A DNA stretch of 64,000 nt from Flavobacterium sp. SH_e (GCF_025717045.1 NZ_JAOVZN010000005.1:372001-436000), one strand, 5' to 3'; numbered from the stretch's first letter, positions 53,028-62,297 are shown. The notes: generated by a model not told the origin, from the sequence alone. Numbers and translations: made by a program.

Positions 53028-53444
53028 ATGAAATTTACAAGAAGAGCAAACGTAAACTGGAAAGGTACAGGAATGGAAGGAAAAGGAACCATCAGTACAC
53101 AAAGCACAACTTTAGATAATGCACAATTATCATTTAAAACTCGTTTTGAGCAAGGTGTAGGAACTAATCCTGAAGAATTAATCGCAGCGGCACATTCTGG
53201 ATGTTTTACTATGCAATTAAGCTTTTTATTATCTGAAGCTGGTTTTGTTCCAGAAGATTTAGATACAACGGCTAAAGTAACTTTTGAGGACGGAACTATC
53301 ACTTTAATTCAGTTAGAATTGACTGGAAAAGTACCTGGAATTTCTGCAGAAGAGTTTCAGCAAACTGCCCAAAAAGCAAAAGAAATTTGTCCAATTTCTA
53401 AATTGCTAAATACTGAGATTACTTTACAGGTAACCTTAAACTAA
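53028..53444 (+). CDS. OsmC-family peroxiredoxin
   Basis: A 138-residue OsmC protein. The redox cysteines are in AAAHSGCFTMQLS and KEICPISKLLN. The N-terminus RRANVNWKGTGMEGKGTIS and GTNPEELIAAAH match OsmC rather than Ohr. It detoxifies organic hydroperoxides and responds to osmotic or stationary-phase stress in other bacteria. It has its own TAnnTTTG promoter (52959). Repeat family 2 copy c follows by 24 bp. Confidence 0.93.
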   Translation: MKFTRRANVNWKGTGMEGKGTISTQSTTLDNAQLSFKTRFEQGVGTNPEELIAAAHSGCFTMQLSFLLSEAGFVPEDLDTTAKVTFEDGTITLIQLELTGKVPGISAEEFQQTAQKAKEICPISKLLNTEITLQVTLN

Positions 53445-53467
53445 TTCTTAAAAAAATTCAATCATAA

Positions 53468-53601
53468 TTTTGTCATTCTGAGGAACGAAGAATCACACTC
53501 GAAAATCTACAAAGATTGGTGACATTCTATACGGAGTTTCTTGTGAAGATTTGCTTCGCCAGTTCGCTATCGCTCGGGTCTCCTTCGTCGAAATGACAAA
53601 A
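53468..53601. repeat. Palindromic repeat family 2, copy c (disturbed)
   Basis: Starts TTTTGTCATTCTGAGGAACG and ends TCCTTCGTCGAAATGACAAAA. The outer 10-11 bp pair but the inner halves come from different versions of the repeat, and about 25 bp (CTTCGCCAGTTCGCTATCGC) is inserted. It looks like a recombinant between two copies. Confidence 0.75.
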
Positions 53602-53640
53602 CTGAGACAAATCATATTTACAATCTAAAATTTTATAAAA

Positions 53641-54402
53641 ATGAAAACAATATTTAAAAGCTTTTTAGCATTCGCAGTACTAATTTTTAGTTTAGCATTC
53701 ACAAACGTAAACGCACAAACTACTCCTAAAATTAAAAATGTCGTATTAGTTCACGGTGCATTTGCAGATGGTTCTGGATGGCAAGGTTTATACAAAGTTC
53801 TGACTAAAAAAGGCTATAATGTAACCATCGTTCAGAATCCGTTAAGTTCTTTGGAAGATGATGTTCAAGCCACAAACTTAGCTTTAGATAAACAAGACGG
53901 ACCAACAATTTTGGTTGGACATTCTTGGGGAGGAACCGTAATTACAGAAGCTGGAAATCACCCGAAAGTAGCGGCTTTGGTTTACGTAGCGGCTTTACAG
54001 CCTGATAATGGCGAAAATTCTGTTCAATGGTTGCAAACTACTCCTCCAGCTCCAGAAAATGGTGTATTGCCTCCAGACGAAAAAGGAATTGCGTATTATG
54101 ACAAAGCGAAATTTCACGCTGGTTTTGCCGGAGATTTGAGCAAAGAACAAGCCGATTTTATGTATGCTTCGCAAGGTGCTTTTCATGCGCAAGGTTTTTT
54201 AACTCCGATAACAAAAGCCGCTTGGAGAACTAAACCTTCTTACGGAATCATAGCAACTGAAGACAAAAGTATTGTTCCGAGTATTCAGCACGCGATGTAC
54301 AAACGCTCTAACACCAAAATCACTGAAATTAAAGGTAGCCACGTGGTATTTATTTCTCAGCCAGAGAAAGTGGCAAATGTGATTATTGAAGCGAGTAAAT
54401 AA
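53641..54402 (+). CDS. Exported alpha/beta hydrolase (serine type)
   Basis: A 253-residue secreted hydrolase with a signal peptide ending NAQ near residue 26. The fold marks are VLVHGAFADGSGW, GHSWGGTV with Ser95, an acidic residue in ATEDKSIVP and the histidine in KGSHVVF. It resembles the small exported esterase/salicylate-esterase-like group adjacent to LysR and peroxide genes in Bacteroidota. It is probably monocistronic, between repeat copies c and d. Confidence 0.87.
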   Translation: MKTIFKSFLAFAVLIFSLAFTNVNAQTTPKIKNVVLVHGAFADGSGWQGLYKVLTKKGYNVTIVQNPLSSLEDDVQATNLALDKQDGPTILVGHSWGGTVITEAGNHPKVAALVYVAALQPDNGENSVQWLQTTPPAPENGVLPPDEKGIAYYDKAKFHAGFAGDLSKEQADFMYASQGAFHAQGFLTPITKAAWRTKPSYGIIATEDKSIVPSIQHAMYKRSNTKITEIKGSHVVFISQPEKVANVIIEASK

Positions 54403-54431
54403 TTGTGAATTATAAATTATAAATTACCTCG

Positions 54432-54540
54432 TTTTGTCATTTCGACTGAAAGGAGAAATCACACTAGAAATTCTACAAAGATTGGCGACAAACATTACGG
54501 AAACCCGCGTGTGATTTCTCCTTTCAGTCGAAATGACAAA
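54432..54540. repeat. Palindromic repeat family 2, copy d
   Basis: Arms of about 32 bp (54432-54464 and 54509-54540) starting TTTTGTCATTTCGACTGAAA. The inner GACTGAAAGGAG is matched by its complement in the other arm, another compensated variant. GGAATTT-type repeats follow to about 54652. Confidence 0.9.
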
Positions 54541-54651
54541 CTGTGTGCAAAAATTCCAAATTCCAATTACTGTATAGCTTGGAATTTGGAATTTTTTGCA
54601 TTGGAATTTCTCCCAAATCAATTGGAATTTGGATTTTTTATTTTGGAATTT

Positions 54652-55620
54652 CTAACGATACTTACTAACCTCCTTAATAAAATACGGCGAATCGTTCCAG
54701 CGGATTTTTTTATAACTGAAATCTTTTTTTAATGACTCAGGCAGACAGTTCCAGATGGCTTCATTCATTTTCTCTAGTAATAATTTCTTAGAGAAAGAAT
54801 CAGACACTACTAGACTTATTTCTCTTACGGGAACAGGTTCTTTAAAAGGTTTAAAAAGTCCGCCTGATTCGTTTAAAGTAGAAAGTTTAGGGATAATCGC
54901 AAATCCTAAATGGGCGCGAACTAGATTTTTTAAGGTTTCTATCGAATTAATATCGTACGTAAATTGTTCCTTTATTTTATCGGATGTTTTTAGTCCGCAG
55001 ATGTCTAATAATTGTGCGTTGTAGCAATATTCGTGATGCAGTAATAACAGTTCGGTTTTGTCGCCGGGCTGCATTTCGTAAAATTCATCATTCGCCATAG
55101 GATGCGTCTGATTTAAATAAGCAACAAACGGTTCTTTAAAAACAACATGTTCTATTAAATTCGGGTTTCCTGTTGGCGTAGCCATAATCGCAACGTCAAT
55201 TGCACCCGTTTCCAAATCGCGCATTAAATGTCCCGTGTAGCCTTCTTTAATAATAAAATGCACATTTGGCGCCGCTTCTTTCATGGCCTGAATAAACAGC
55301 GGAATCAGATAAGGCGATAAAGTGGAAATAATGCCAAGTTTCAACTCTCCTTCCAGCAGATTCTTTTCGTTGATCACAAAATCACGAATTTCATCTACTT
55401 CACGAAGTATCTTTTTGGCTTTATTGATAATTTCAATTCCTAAAACAGTCGGTGTCAACGGCACTTTATTTCGATCAAAAATCTTAATTCCGATTTCTTC
55501 TTCCAGATTTTTTAACTGAATGGTAAGTCCAGGCTGCGTTACCATACAAACTTCGGCAGCTCTTGCAAAATGCCGTTCTTCGTCTAAAGCGACTATATAT
55601 TTTAACTGCTGAATGGTCAT
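54652..55620 (-). CDS. oxyR: OxyR-type LysR regulator with Cys199 and Cys208
   Basis: A 322-residue LysR regulator. The winged helix is residues 1-60 (MTIQQLKYIVALDEERHFARAA starts it). The effector domain carries HEYCYNAQLLDICG, giving Cys199 and Cys208, the same residue numbers and CxxxxxxxxC spacing as the peroxide-sensing pair of Escherichia coli OxyR. It should form a disulfide on peroxide exposure and activate stress genes, and the nearby dps, osmC and ohr genes are plausible targets. No katG or ahpC gene is adjacent here. Confidence 0.9.
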   Translation of the reverse strand: MTIQQLKYIVALDEERHFARAAEVCMVTQPGLTIQLKNLEEEIGIKIFDRNKVPLTPTVLGIEIINKAKKILREVDEIRDFVINEKNLLEGELKLGIISTLSPYLIPLFIQAMKEAAPNVHFIIKEGYTGHLMRDLETGAIDVAIMATPTGNPNLIEHVVFKEPFVAYLNQTHPMANDEFYEMQPGDKTELLLLHHEYCYNAQLLDICGLKTSDKIKEQFTYDINSIETLKNLVRAHLGFAIIPKLSTLNESGGLFKPFKEPVPVREISLVVSDSFSKKLLLEKMNEAIWNCLPESLKKDFSYKKIRWNDSPYFIKEVSKYR

Positions 55621-56174
55621 GTTTTCTAGTTTCTAAGGTACTGAGATGCTAAGATACTAAGTTGCTGCGTTTTTCTTTTTAGTTTGTAATGAAAAACTTT
55701 GTGTTGGTTATTTCTGAATTATGTTTTTTCAAATAGACTAGAATAACAAAAGCGATCATAAACGGATCGCTTTTGTTGTTTAATGATAAGGATTTACCAA
55801 AATACCCTATTCTATTATTTTTTTGTCTTTTACAGGTCTTTGTTATTATTTCTCCCTGTCTATATTTACCATAATACCGCACTAAAAATACTGCGCATAT
55901 ACTAGCAGTAAATCCAACTACATTTTAGAAATCCCATTATTCTCCTCTATATCAAAATAAAGGATCGCAAAACTATTGCATAATTAACCTTAAAACAAAC
56001 AGAATGAGCTTTCTAGCAAGCTATAAATCAACGAAGAAAATGTAACAGCACGATCAAATTCAAACGCTATTATCAATAGAACGGACTGCCAAAGAATCGG
56101 TTTTCGGCAATGCCAAGTTCTTAAAAAATAGATTTCAATTTAACCCATCATTACCTTATTTAAATTACAAAAAA
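55621..56174. other. 554-bp gap before the type VI island
   Basis: A small minus ORF (55679-55882) spans a terminator and is rejected. Otherwise the stretch has a perfect hairpin (55745-55777) and AT-rich leader sequence for vgrG; no promoter box near vgrG is convincing. Confidence 0.45.
55745..55777. terminator. Perfect 13-bp hairpin, likely bidirectional terminator
   Basis: AACAAAAGCGATC (55745-55757) pairs with GATCGCTTTTGTT (55765-55777) with a 7-nt loop and has T-rich or A-rich flanks on both sides. Confidence 0.7.
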
Positions 56175-57983
56175 ATGTCAAAATTCACAGAACAGGTACA
56201 TATTACTATAGAAGGTTTTACTCAAAATATTATCTATTACAATCTCGAGCTTTCTCAGAAAATGGCAGATCATCATCATTTTTCTTTCTTTTGGCAATAT
56301 ACAGGAAAACCTATTATTGCCCCACAAGATCAGGAAAAAGCCTTTAGCAATTACATTGGCAGTGAGGTCATTTTTACCTTTAAAGTAAAAGGCATACGCT
56401 TAATGTCAAAAGGAAGGATTACAAAATTAGGTTCTATCGATCTGCACGGAAGCCCAGCTGGACTGCACGTAACAGGAACAAGTAATACCATTGCTCTTGA
56501 TGACATGCCGAAATCTAGAATCTTTCGCGAGAAAAATCTCCAACAGATTGGACTCGAAATTTTTGCCGAAGAAAGTTCGGGAGAATTCTATCAGAGAGAA
56601 GCCATTGTGCCTACTTATACAAAAGAGTTCAGTTTTAAAACGCAGTACAACGAAACAAGTTTTAATTTCCTTAAACGCCTTTCTGCACGTTATGCTCAAT
56701 GGTTTTATTTTGACGGAATGCGTATGCAGTTTGGTCAAATTAAAAACACTGAAATAAAACTTATAAACGAATCTTCGCTGCATAACTTTAGCATCGAAGC
56801 TAATTTAGTTTCACATAAAACTTCGTTCAGCAGTTATGACTACAATAGCGCTTCTAATATAAAAAATGGCGCAGAAAAAACCTCTGAAGGAAGCCGAGAC
56901 CGATTTGCCACGCTAGCTGTTTTTAAACAGCCTTATATTGTAAGACCCGGACTTGAAAATGGCGCATATACCAGCAATGCTCAGAATAAGGACGAGATTG
57001 ACGAAATGGTGAAAATGCAAACCGCGGGACGCGATGCCAACAGCATATTCTACAGCGGTACCTCCTATCTGCCTATAGGTTTGGGACAGACTTTTTCTAT
57101 TGAAAATAAAAACGTAGAACACCATTTACTGGCAGTTGAAATTATTCACTGCTCTGAAGTAAACGGAAATTATACGTGCAAATTTAAGGCAATTCCTGCC
57201 GATGTTGCAGCACCGCACTACACAGACGTAAATGCATTTGCTTCTGCCGAAAGCCAGCCCGCAATAGTAATTGACAATAATGATCCCGAAAAAATGGGGC
57301 GCATAAAAGTGGAATTCTTCTGGAATGGCTGGGCAAGCAAAAGCGATTGGATGCGTGTCGTTCAACCTTATGGAGGCTCAGACAAAGGACTTTATTTCAG
57401 ACCCGAAATTGGCGAAGAGGTTCAAGTAAGTTTTGAAGCCAACAATGCGGAACGCCCGTATGTTTCTGGCACCTATTATAACGGAAAAGAAATGCCCGAT
57501 TTCTTTGATACCGAAAACCGAATTAAAGGCTGGAAACTCCGTTTTGGACAGCTTTTCAAGTTTATTGAAAAAGTGGGCATCTGGCTTTCTGACCCGAGTG
57601 GGAATGAAATTCAACTAGATGAAGAAGGCAAAAATATTAATGTGACCTCACCTGAAACAGTTACCATACGTGCTAAAAATATTGTTTTTGAGGCAAGTGA
57701 AAGTATAACTTATGTAGCTGGAACTAATATCTCTGAAACAGCAATACTAAATAAAACTTCAAGTATTGGAGGAATTTTAGACACTAGCGTAGGATTGGAT
57801 AAAATATTACATGTTGCTGGAGACAATCATATCAATATTGATGGCGATTCTAACTCAGAAGTAAAAAAAGATAGAAATATCGCTTCTGAAAACAGAATAA
57901 TTACACATAGTGAAATTGGACATGAGTTTCACTCTGATAAGGATATCAAAAACAACAGTAGTGAAAAAACAAGACAAAACTAA
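56175..57983 (+). CDS. vgrG: VgrG spike protein of a type VI secretion system
   Basis: A 602-residue VgrG, close to the usual Bacteroidota size. The N-terminal gp27-like region starts FTEQVHITIEGFTQNIIYYNLELSQKMADHH. The gp5-like OB fold is at about 355-440 (AIVIDNNDPEKMGRIKVEFFWNG, GLYFRPEIGEEVQVSFE) and the C-terminal region has repeated beta strands (ITYVAGTNISETAI, HINIDGDSN). It forms the puncturing tip that carries effectors. No sheath, baseplate or membrane-complex genes are in this window, so it is an orphan vgrG cassette. The adaptor gene follows after 5 bp. Confidence 0.9.
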   Translation: MSKFTEQVHITIEGFTQNIIYYNLELSQKMADHHHFSFFWQYTGKPIIAPQDQEKAFSNYIGSEVIFTFKVKGIRLMSKGRITKLGSIDLHGSPAGLHVTGTSNTIALDDMPKSRIFREKNLQQIGLEIFAEESSGEFYQREAIVPTYTKEFSFKTQYNETSFNFLKRLSARYAQWFYFDGMRMQFGQIKNTEIKLINESSLHNFSIEANLVSHKTSFSSYDYNSASNIKNGAEKTSEGSRDRFATLAVFKQPYIVRPGLENGAYTSNAQNKDEIDEMVKMQTAGRDANSIFYSGTSYLPIGLGQTFSIENKNVEHHLLAVEIIHCSEVNGNYTCKFKAIPADVAAPHYTDVNAFASAESQPAIVIDNNDPEKMGRIKVEFFWNGWASKSDWMRVVQPYGGSDKGLYFRPEIGEEVQVSFEANNAERPYVSGTYYNGKEMPDFFDTENRIKGWKLRFGQLFKFIEKVGIWLSDPSGNEIQLDEEGKNINVTSPETVTIRAKNIVFEASESITYVAGTNISETAILNKTSSIGGILDTSVGLDKILHVAGDNHINIDGDSNSEVKKDRNIASENRIITHSEIGHEFHSDKDIKNNSSEKTRQN

Positions 57984-57988
57984 CTAAG

Positions 57989-58330
57989 ATGGCAATAAAA
58001 ACAATCTGTGGTATCACCATAATGGGAAACATTGGCAATTACAGCTTTCATAACTCCAAAAATAGCGCTCATTTTTCACTGAAAGACAGCAATGTTAATT
58101 ATCGCGACCCTTATGGAAATTACATGACCAATCATGCCTGTCATATCCGAATTAATTTCGAACCTTTTAGATTAGAAAAAATGGGCGATGAAATTAGAAA
58201 ATCAGATGGCAGTCTAATTATCATGATGCCAAAAGAACAAATAGAAGAAATTGCCAACAAAACCTTTTATGCAGATAGGCAGTTTCATGCTATAGATTTT
58301 TTAACCTATACTATAACCGAAGAAAAATAA
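57989..58330 (+). CDS. Putative VgrG-associated adaptor/chaperone
   Basis: A 113-residue soluble protein with no signal peptide and no recognised domain. It lies 5 bp after vgrG and 4 bp before the candidate effector, the position of effector adaptors in such cassettes. The last 17 codons (QFHAIDFLTYTITEEK) recur as a fragment at 62329-62387, with silent changes, so a second version of the gene once existed downstream. A role as adaptor that loads the effector on VgrG is inferred from position only. Confidence 0.7.
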   Translation: MAIKTICGITIMGNIGNYSFHNSKNSAHFSLKDSNVNYRDPYGNYMTNHACHIRINFEPFRLEKMGDEIRKSDGSLIIMMPKEQIEEIANKTFYADRQFHAIDFLTYTITEEK

Positions 58331-58334
58331 TTTT

Positions 58335-59450
58335 ATGTCAGAATATATTAGAGTAAAAGGAAATATTGTTGAGAAAACAGGTGGCGTTTCTAGAGTTTAT
58401 GCCAAAGGAGGAATTGAACACAACTCAAACGGATTTATCGATTATTTTGCAGAAAATTATACTTACGGTGAACCAGAAAAGTATGTTTCTGTGTTTCCAA
58501 AAATTTTATACGTTAATGGTCATTTTTACAATGAAGATGGAACTTTTGAAGGAAAAGTAAATGAAGTAGAAAATGAAGGAAGTGCAGAAGATGTTTACAC
58601 ATGTACAGGAAAATCAAAAATGAAAAATGAAAAAGGCGAAGAAATTGTAACTTATAATAATATTCAATTATTAAAGGAAAATGAAAAAAACATCACGCAT
58701 TCAGATTTTTGCTATATAGCTTATGTGGTAAAAATGGAGGCTGGAGAAGATGATTTCAAAGAATTAAAATGCATTGCATATACAAGTTTTAATAGATCTA
58801 TAAACGTAAAATCTACGTGGAAAAAATTATTATCAACTAGCTATTCTTCTGTCGGAAATAAAAAAGAAATGAAATCTTCATTAGATGACAACAAATCAAA
58901 ATTAACTAGAAAAGCAATCTTTTATGTTCTAGGAGGAGAAGATGATTTAACAAATGGCGCTGAACTTTGGGACGGCACAGATTTTCTTGCTTGGGGAAAT
59001 TCAGAAATGAATCCATATAACAAAGTAGGGCAAAATAAATTCGATGAATATAAATTTATTGAAATTCCTAAAGATATTTATGATTCTTTTCTAGCAGCTA
59101 ATGGAAATTCTACAAAATATGGCGACAAGGGTAATCATAATGAAAAAAATGACCCTGGAACTCACGAACATGTCAAAAAGAAAGTTAAGCAAATTATTAA
59201 AGGAAAAGATGGAAAACCAGTTCTTGGAAAAGATGGAAAACCAACGTTTGAAGAAATAGAAATACCTTCAAAAATTAAATATAAAATTCCTGCTTCGGAT
59301 TTTGAAAATAAAGATTATTGGATCTCTGGAAATTTTTATTATGACACCGGAGTAAAAGCAACAAACGGAATTTCTGGTACAATAAATGCAGGAAAAAGTA
59401 TTTTTTGGAAGCTTACAAAAATAAGATTAACGAGTGATAACCCAAAATAA
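58335..59450 (+). CDS. Candidate type VI secretion effector
   Basis: A 371-residue protein without a signal peptide, as expected for a VgrG-delivered cargo. The N-terminal part (EYIRVKGNIVEKTGGVSRVYAKG, then SNGFIDYFAENYTYGEPEKY) resembles N-terminal segments I recall from Bacteroidota VgrG-linked proteins. The middle has ARKAIFYVLGGEDDLTNGAELWDGTDFLAWG-like features (about residues 193-222). An octapeptide GKDGKPVL/GKDGKPTF is tandemly duplicated (59202-59243 encodes it). The activity is not recognisable; a cell-wall or other toxin domain is possible. Four small AT-rich exported or membrane genes follow. Confidence 0.65.
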   Translation: MSEYIRVKGNIVEKTGGVSRVYAKGGIEHNSNGFIDYFAENYTYGEPEKYVSVFPKILYVNGHFYNEDGTFEGKVNEVENEGSAEDVYTCTGKSKMKNEKGEEIVTYNNIQLLKENEKNITHSDFCYIAYVVKMEAGEDDFKELKCIAYTSFNRSINVKSTWKKLLSTSYSSVGNKKEMKSSLDDNKSKLTRKAIFYVLGGEDDLTNGAELWDGTDFLAWGNSEMNPYNKVGQNKFDEYKFIEIPKDIYDSFLAANGNSTKYGDKGNHNEKNDPGTHEHVKKKVKQIIKGKDGKPVLGKDGKPTFEEIEIPSKIKYKIPASDFENKDYWISGNFYYDTGVKATNGISGTINAGKSIFWKLTKIRLTSDNPK

Positions 59451-59454
59451 TAAC

Positions 59455-60381
59455 ATGATGCGAAAATTATTTATTATAGCAATTCTTAGCTGTTCACTTA
59501 TGCTAATTAGCACTAAAAAGATTAAATCAAATGAACCATCCTTTCGACTTGCTTTTTTACAAGAAGTTTACATCGATAAATCAGAAAATGAAGAAAGTAA
59601 CGGTGAAAAAGAGATTAGAAATTTTGTAGGACTTTTTCCAAAAACGAATGATACTATAACTATTTTTGAACTAAGTAACTCAAAAGAAATCCCAGAAAAA
59701 AGTCTATTTTGGATTAACGCTGATATAAAAAAAGAACGCGCAATACTATACTTTTCGGCATCAAATGAAAACGTAACCGTTTCATTTAATAACAATAAAA
59801 TACAAATCAATAATGATACCTACACAGTTAACAGGGAATATTTTATATACTTAAAACGAAAGATATTAATAGAAAAATCTATTTTAGACTTAGTTTATCT
59901 TTTAAAAGATGGATGCGGTGATTATTCTCAATCTTTAGAACTTTTAAATAAAAATTGGAATAATTATAAGGAAAACACAAAATACAGAATTATTAGTGCA
60001 ACAATTAAAAACAAGAATGAACAAACAAACAAGAAATATTTCACTTATCAAATAAACTTTTTTCACAATAGAAATGGAAAAATAAAAAATATAAATGGTG
60101 GAAATAGTTTTAGCAAAAAATTCATTTCAGAGAATAAAAAAAACATCCATTATTCTATTGATAAACTAATAAATGAAAGATCTCAAATCAAAGAAGATTT
60201 ATATATTAACAAAAGAAGTTTGTTCGATTCAATTATAGGTAATTACGAACAATATTCTACTGCTAAAACTTTTTACTATGTTAAGTATCAAACAAATTTA
60301 AAAATTGTAAATACTTACACAAAGCCTAAAAACGTCCAAGAAATTCTTAAAATATTAGATATTAATGAGCAAAATTTATGA
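59455..60381 (+). CDS. Exported hypothetical protein, candidate immunity factor
   Basis: A 308-residue protein. I chose the ATG at 59455, 4 bp after the effector stop, which starts a signal peptide (MMRKLFIIAILSCSLMLIS). The mature part is rich in Lys, Asn and Ile with no recognised domain. Its place directly behind the candidate effector and its periplasmic location fit an immunity protein against a toxin acting outside the cytoplasm. The AT content and Lys/Asn/Ile bias exceed those of the window's core genes. Confidence 0.65.
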   Translation: MMRKLFIIAILSCSLMLISTKKIKSNEPSFRLAFLQEVYIDKSENEESNGEKEIRNFVGLFPKTNDTITIFELSNSKEIPEKSLFWINADIKKERAILYFSASNENVTVSFNNNKIQINNDTYTVNREYFIYLKRKILIEKSILDLVYLLKDGCGDYSQSLELLNKNWNNYKENTKYRIISATIKNKNEQTNKKYFTYQINFFHNRNGKIKNINGGNSFSKKFISENKKNIHYSIDKLINERSQIKEDLYINKRSLFDSIIGNYEQYSTAKTFYYVKYQTNLKIVNTYTKPKNVQEILKILDINEQNL

Positions 60382-61090
60382 TGTGTTTTGTGTTAATGTA
60401 TGTCGACATGTAATGCCTCTCGCTAGTGCCGATTTAGTTTATAAAATTGTTTTACATTGCGTTCACGAGCGGGACGCTCACGTCAGCAGTGGGAAAACAA
60501 GACATAGATTTTCACTTTTAATTCTCTTGGCATTATTAGTCTCTTGTCAAACTAAAGAACCTATAGAAGTCAAACAAATAGATTCAAAGGAAATGGTAAC
60601 ACTTATACCAAGTTTGAAAAATCCTTCAATGAAAGACAGCGTAGTTTTAAATATTCCAACTGAATTTAGAATTATTATAAATTCTTCTAATGTGGGTTAC
60701 ATAGTTTGGCGTTATCGTGCAAATGGAAAAGTTCTTCTAGATGACATTACTGATTATCAGGTTTGCAATAAAAAAAACAAATTAAAACTAATTTATAATT
60801 TAAATTTTGATGAAATCCCCAAGGACGAGTTTATCGATATAATTATTAAAGAAAGAAATCGTCTAATTTCCAAAGTTGAAGCTAATAATTTACTTAAAAA
60901 GTATAAAATTAATAAGTCAATTGATCATTTAAAAATTGGTGACACTGTAAAATTAGTAACGTATGATAAATTTAGAATTGAAAACAAGGATATAATAAAT
61001 AGTTTAAAAAAAGTTCAAGATTCAATTGATTTTAAGGCAATGAGAGGTACGGATGAAAATTTTTATACTTCAAAAAAAATCAATTGGTAA
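60365..61090 (+). CDS. Lipoprotein-like protein with chimeric 5' end
   Basis: A 241-residue ORF overlapping the previous gene by 17 bp. A lipoprotein signal (FSLLILLALLVSC) appears only at residues 49-61, too far in for a normal signal peptide. The first 47 codons are encoded by a GC-richer stretch with GAGCG, GGA, CGCTC hairpin and unusual His/Cys/Arg content. I infer that a repeat element replaced the original start codon. The mature part (from CQTKEP) has no known domain. It is probably a second immunity-type lipoprotein, perhaps now poorly exported. Confidence 0.55.
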   Translation: MSKIYDVFCVNVCRHVMPLASADLVYKIVLHCVHERDAHVSSGKTRHRFSLLILLALLVSCQTKEPIEVKQIDSKEMVTLIPSLKNPSMKDSVVLNIPTEFRIIINSSNVGYIVWRYRANGKVLLDDITDYQVCNKKNKLKLIYNLNFDEIPKDEFIDIIIKERNRLISKVEANNLLKKYKINKSIDHLKIGDTVKLVTYDKFRIENKDIINSLKKVQDSIDFKAMRGTDENFYTSKKINW

Positions 61091-61188
61091 AAGGCTACGT
61101 AAAATTTATCATGCTACTAAGCAGAATTAACAACAATTTGGCAAAATATCGTAACAAATTTTGCAAAATAAATTAAAGACTAAAAAAT

Positions 61189-61746
61189 ATGAAATTTATA
61201 ATTGTGTTTGTGTTTTTAACACAACAGTTCGCTTTCTGTCAAGAAAAAAATATTGATTATTTACCTCTAAATAAAGAGAATTTTCAGGTTAAACCTAATT
61301 CAGTAACTTTTAAATTTTCTGTTCTAGCTACTAAATACAAAATGCGTTATGATCTTGCCCGAGACACAATATTAAAAGAAGGAAATTATATAATTAAATA
61401 CGATGATTTTTTTACAAAATTTTCAGTAAATAGAGCTGGGAAAGTTGATGGAAAACTTGAGGAAAAGTTTATAAAGCGTGGAGAAGTATTCACAACTAAA
61501 TACCAAGTTAGAGATGGATTTATATATAAAGCTACTACATACGATTCAACAGACAATCTAGTTACAGATAGCGATGTTTATTATTGCGGAGACATTATTG
61601 AAATAGTGAGGATTACAGCAAATGGTGAGAAAATAATAACAATTGAAACTCCCCACACTACGGAAATTAGAAAATATGATAAAAATGGCGCTTTTTTAGA
61701 TGAAGAAATATGGAATAAAGCTGGAATAGGTGGTCCTTGTAAATAA
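61189..61746 (+). CDS. Secreted hypothetical protein of the effector cassette
   Basis: A 185-residue exported protein (signal peptide ends near FCQ, residue 18). The mature part contains tandem beta-hairpin-like strands with the pattern YxxxDxFxxxFSVNRAGKVDGKLEEKFIKRG and YDKNGAFLDEEIWNKAG, reminiscent of the loose MORN/YD-type repeats of immunity or cell-surface proteins. No domain can be named. It has its own leader (98 bp after the previous gene). Candidate additional immunity gene. Confidence 0.65.
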   Translation: MKFIIVFVFLTQQFAFCQEKNIDYLPLNKENFQVKPNSVTFKFSVLATKYKMRYDLARDTILKEGNYIIKYDDFFTKFSVNRAGKVDGKLEEKFIKRGEVFTTKYQVRDGFIYKATTYDSTDNLVTDSDVYYCGDIIEIVRITANGEKIITIETPHTTEIRKYDKNGAFLDEEIWNKAGIGGPCK

Positions 61747-61828
61747 ATGTAGAGTATTTACATATATATTATCCATGAATTAATTAATAACAAATCACTT
61801 AAATTTTAGTGTGATAAACTTATATAGT

Positions 61829-62269
61829 ATGACCACAATTTTTCTCTATACCAGAATATCATCAGGCTTACCTTGGTTTTTAGAAATATTTATAATTTTA
61901 ATCCTTTTTGTTGCATATTTTATCAATAAATATCAAATCAATAAATTAATAAAATGGCAGAAAAAAGAACTAGATTATTTTAAACGGCATGGTGATAAAA
62001 TTATTATTAAATATGATGAGTTAGTCTTAAAAACAAACTGCTGGATAGAAAATGAAGAAGACTTAGAAAAAGTATCAGATAAGATAAGTAGGAATCTTAT
62101 AATTTTAGAAAAAACACATAGAGGTCAACTTTTTAAAACAAAATATGAAATTTATATGGAGCCTGAAATATTAAGGATGAAACTTGCATTAAAATATGAA
62201 TTAGACTTTTACTATAATCCCAGTAATTTTGATGATAATCTGCTGGATTTTGAATTTTTATTTCAATAA
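61829..62269 (+). CDS. Single-pass membrane protein of the effector cassette
   Basis: A 146-residue protein with the start taken at the ATG 61829; a GTG at 61811 is also in frame. One transmembrane helix (about residues 17-34) is followed by a basic, cytoplasmic, helical domain (KWQKKELDYFKRHGD...). No known domain. It is the last intact gene before the duplicated adaptor tail, so it probably belongs to the same exchanged cassette. Confidence 0.6.
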   Translation: MTTIFLYTRISSGLPWFLEIFIILILFVAYFINKYQINKLIKWQKKELDYFKRHGDKIIIKYDELVLKTNCWIENEEDLEKVSDKISRNLIILEKTHRGQLFKTKYEIYMEPEILRMKLALKYELDFYYNPSNFDDNLLDFEFLFQ

Positions 62270-62297
62270 ATCTTACCTTTCGATTAAATTTAGACAA

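Noticed and set aside
55679..55882. 67-codon minus-strand ORF
   Set aside because: Runs through the perfect terminator hairpin at 55745-55777 and has no recognisable pattern.
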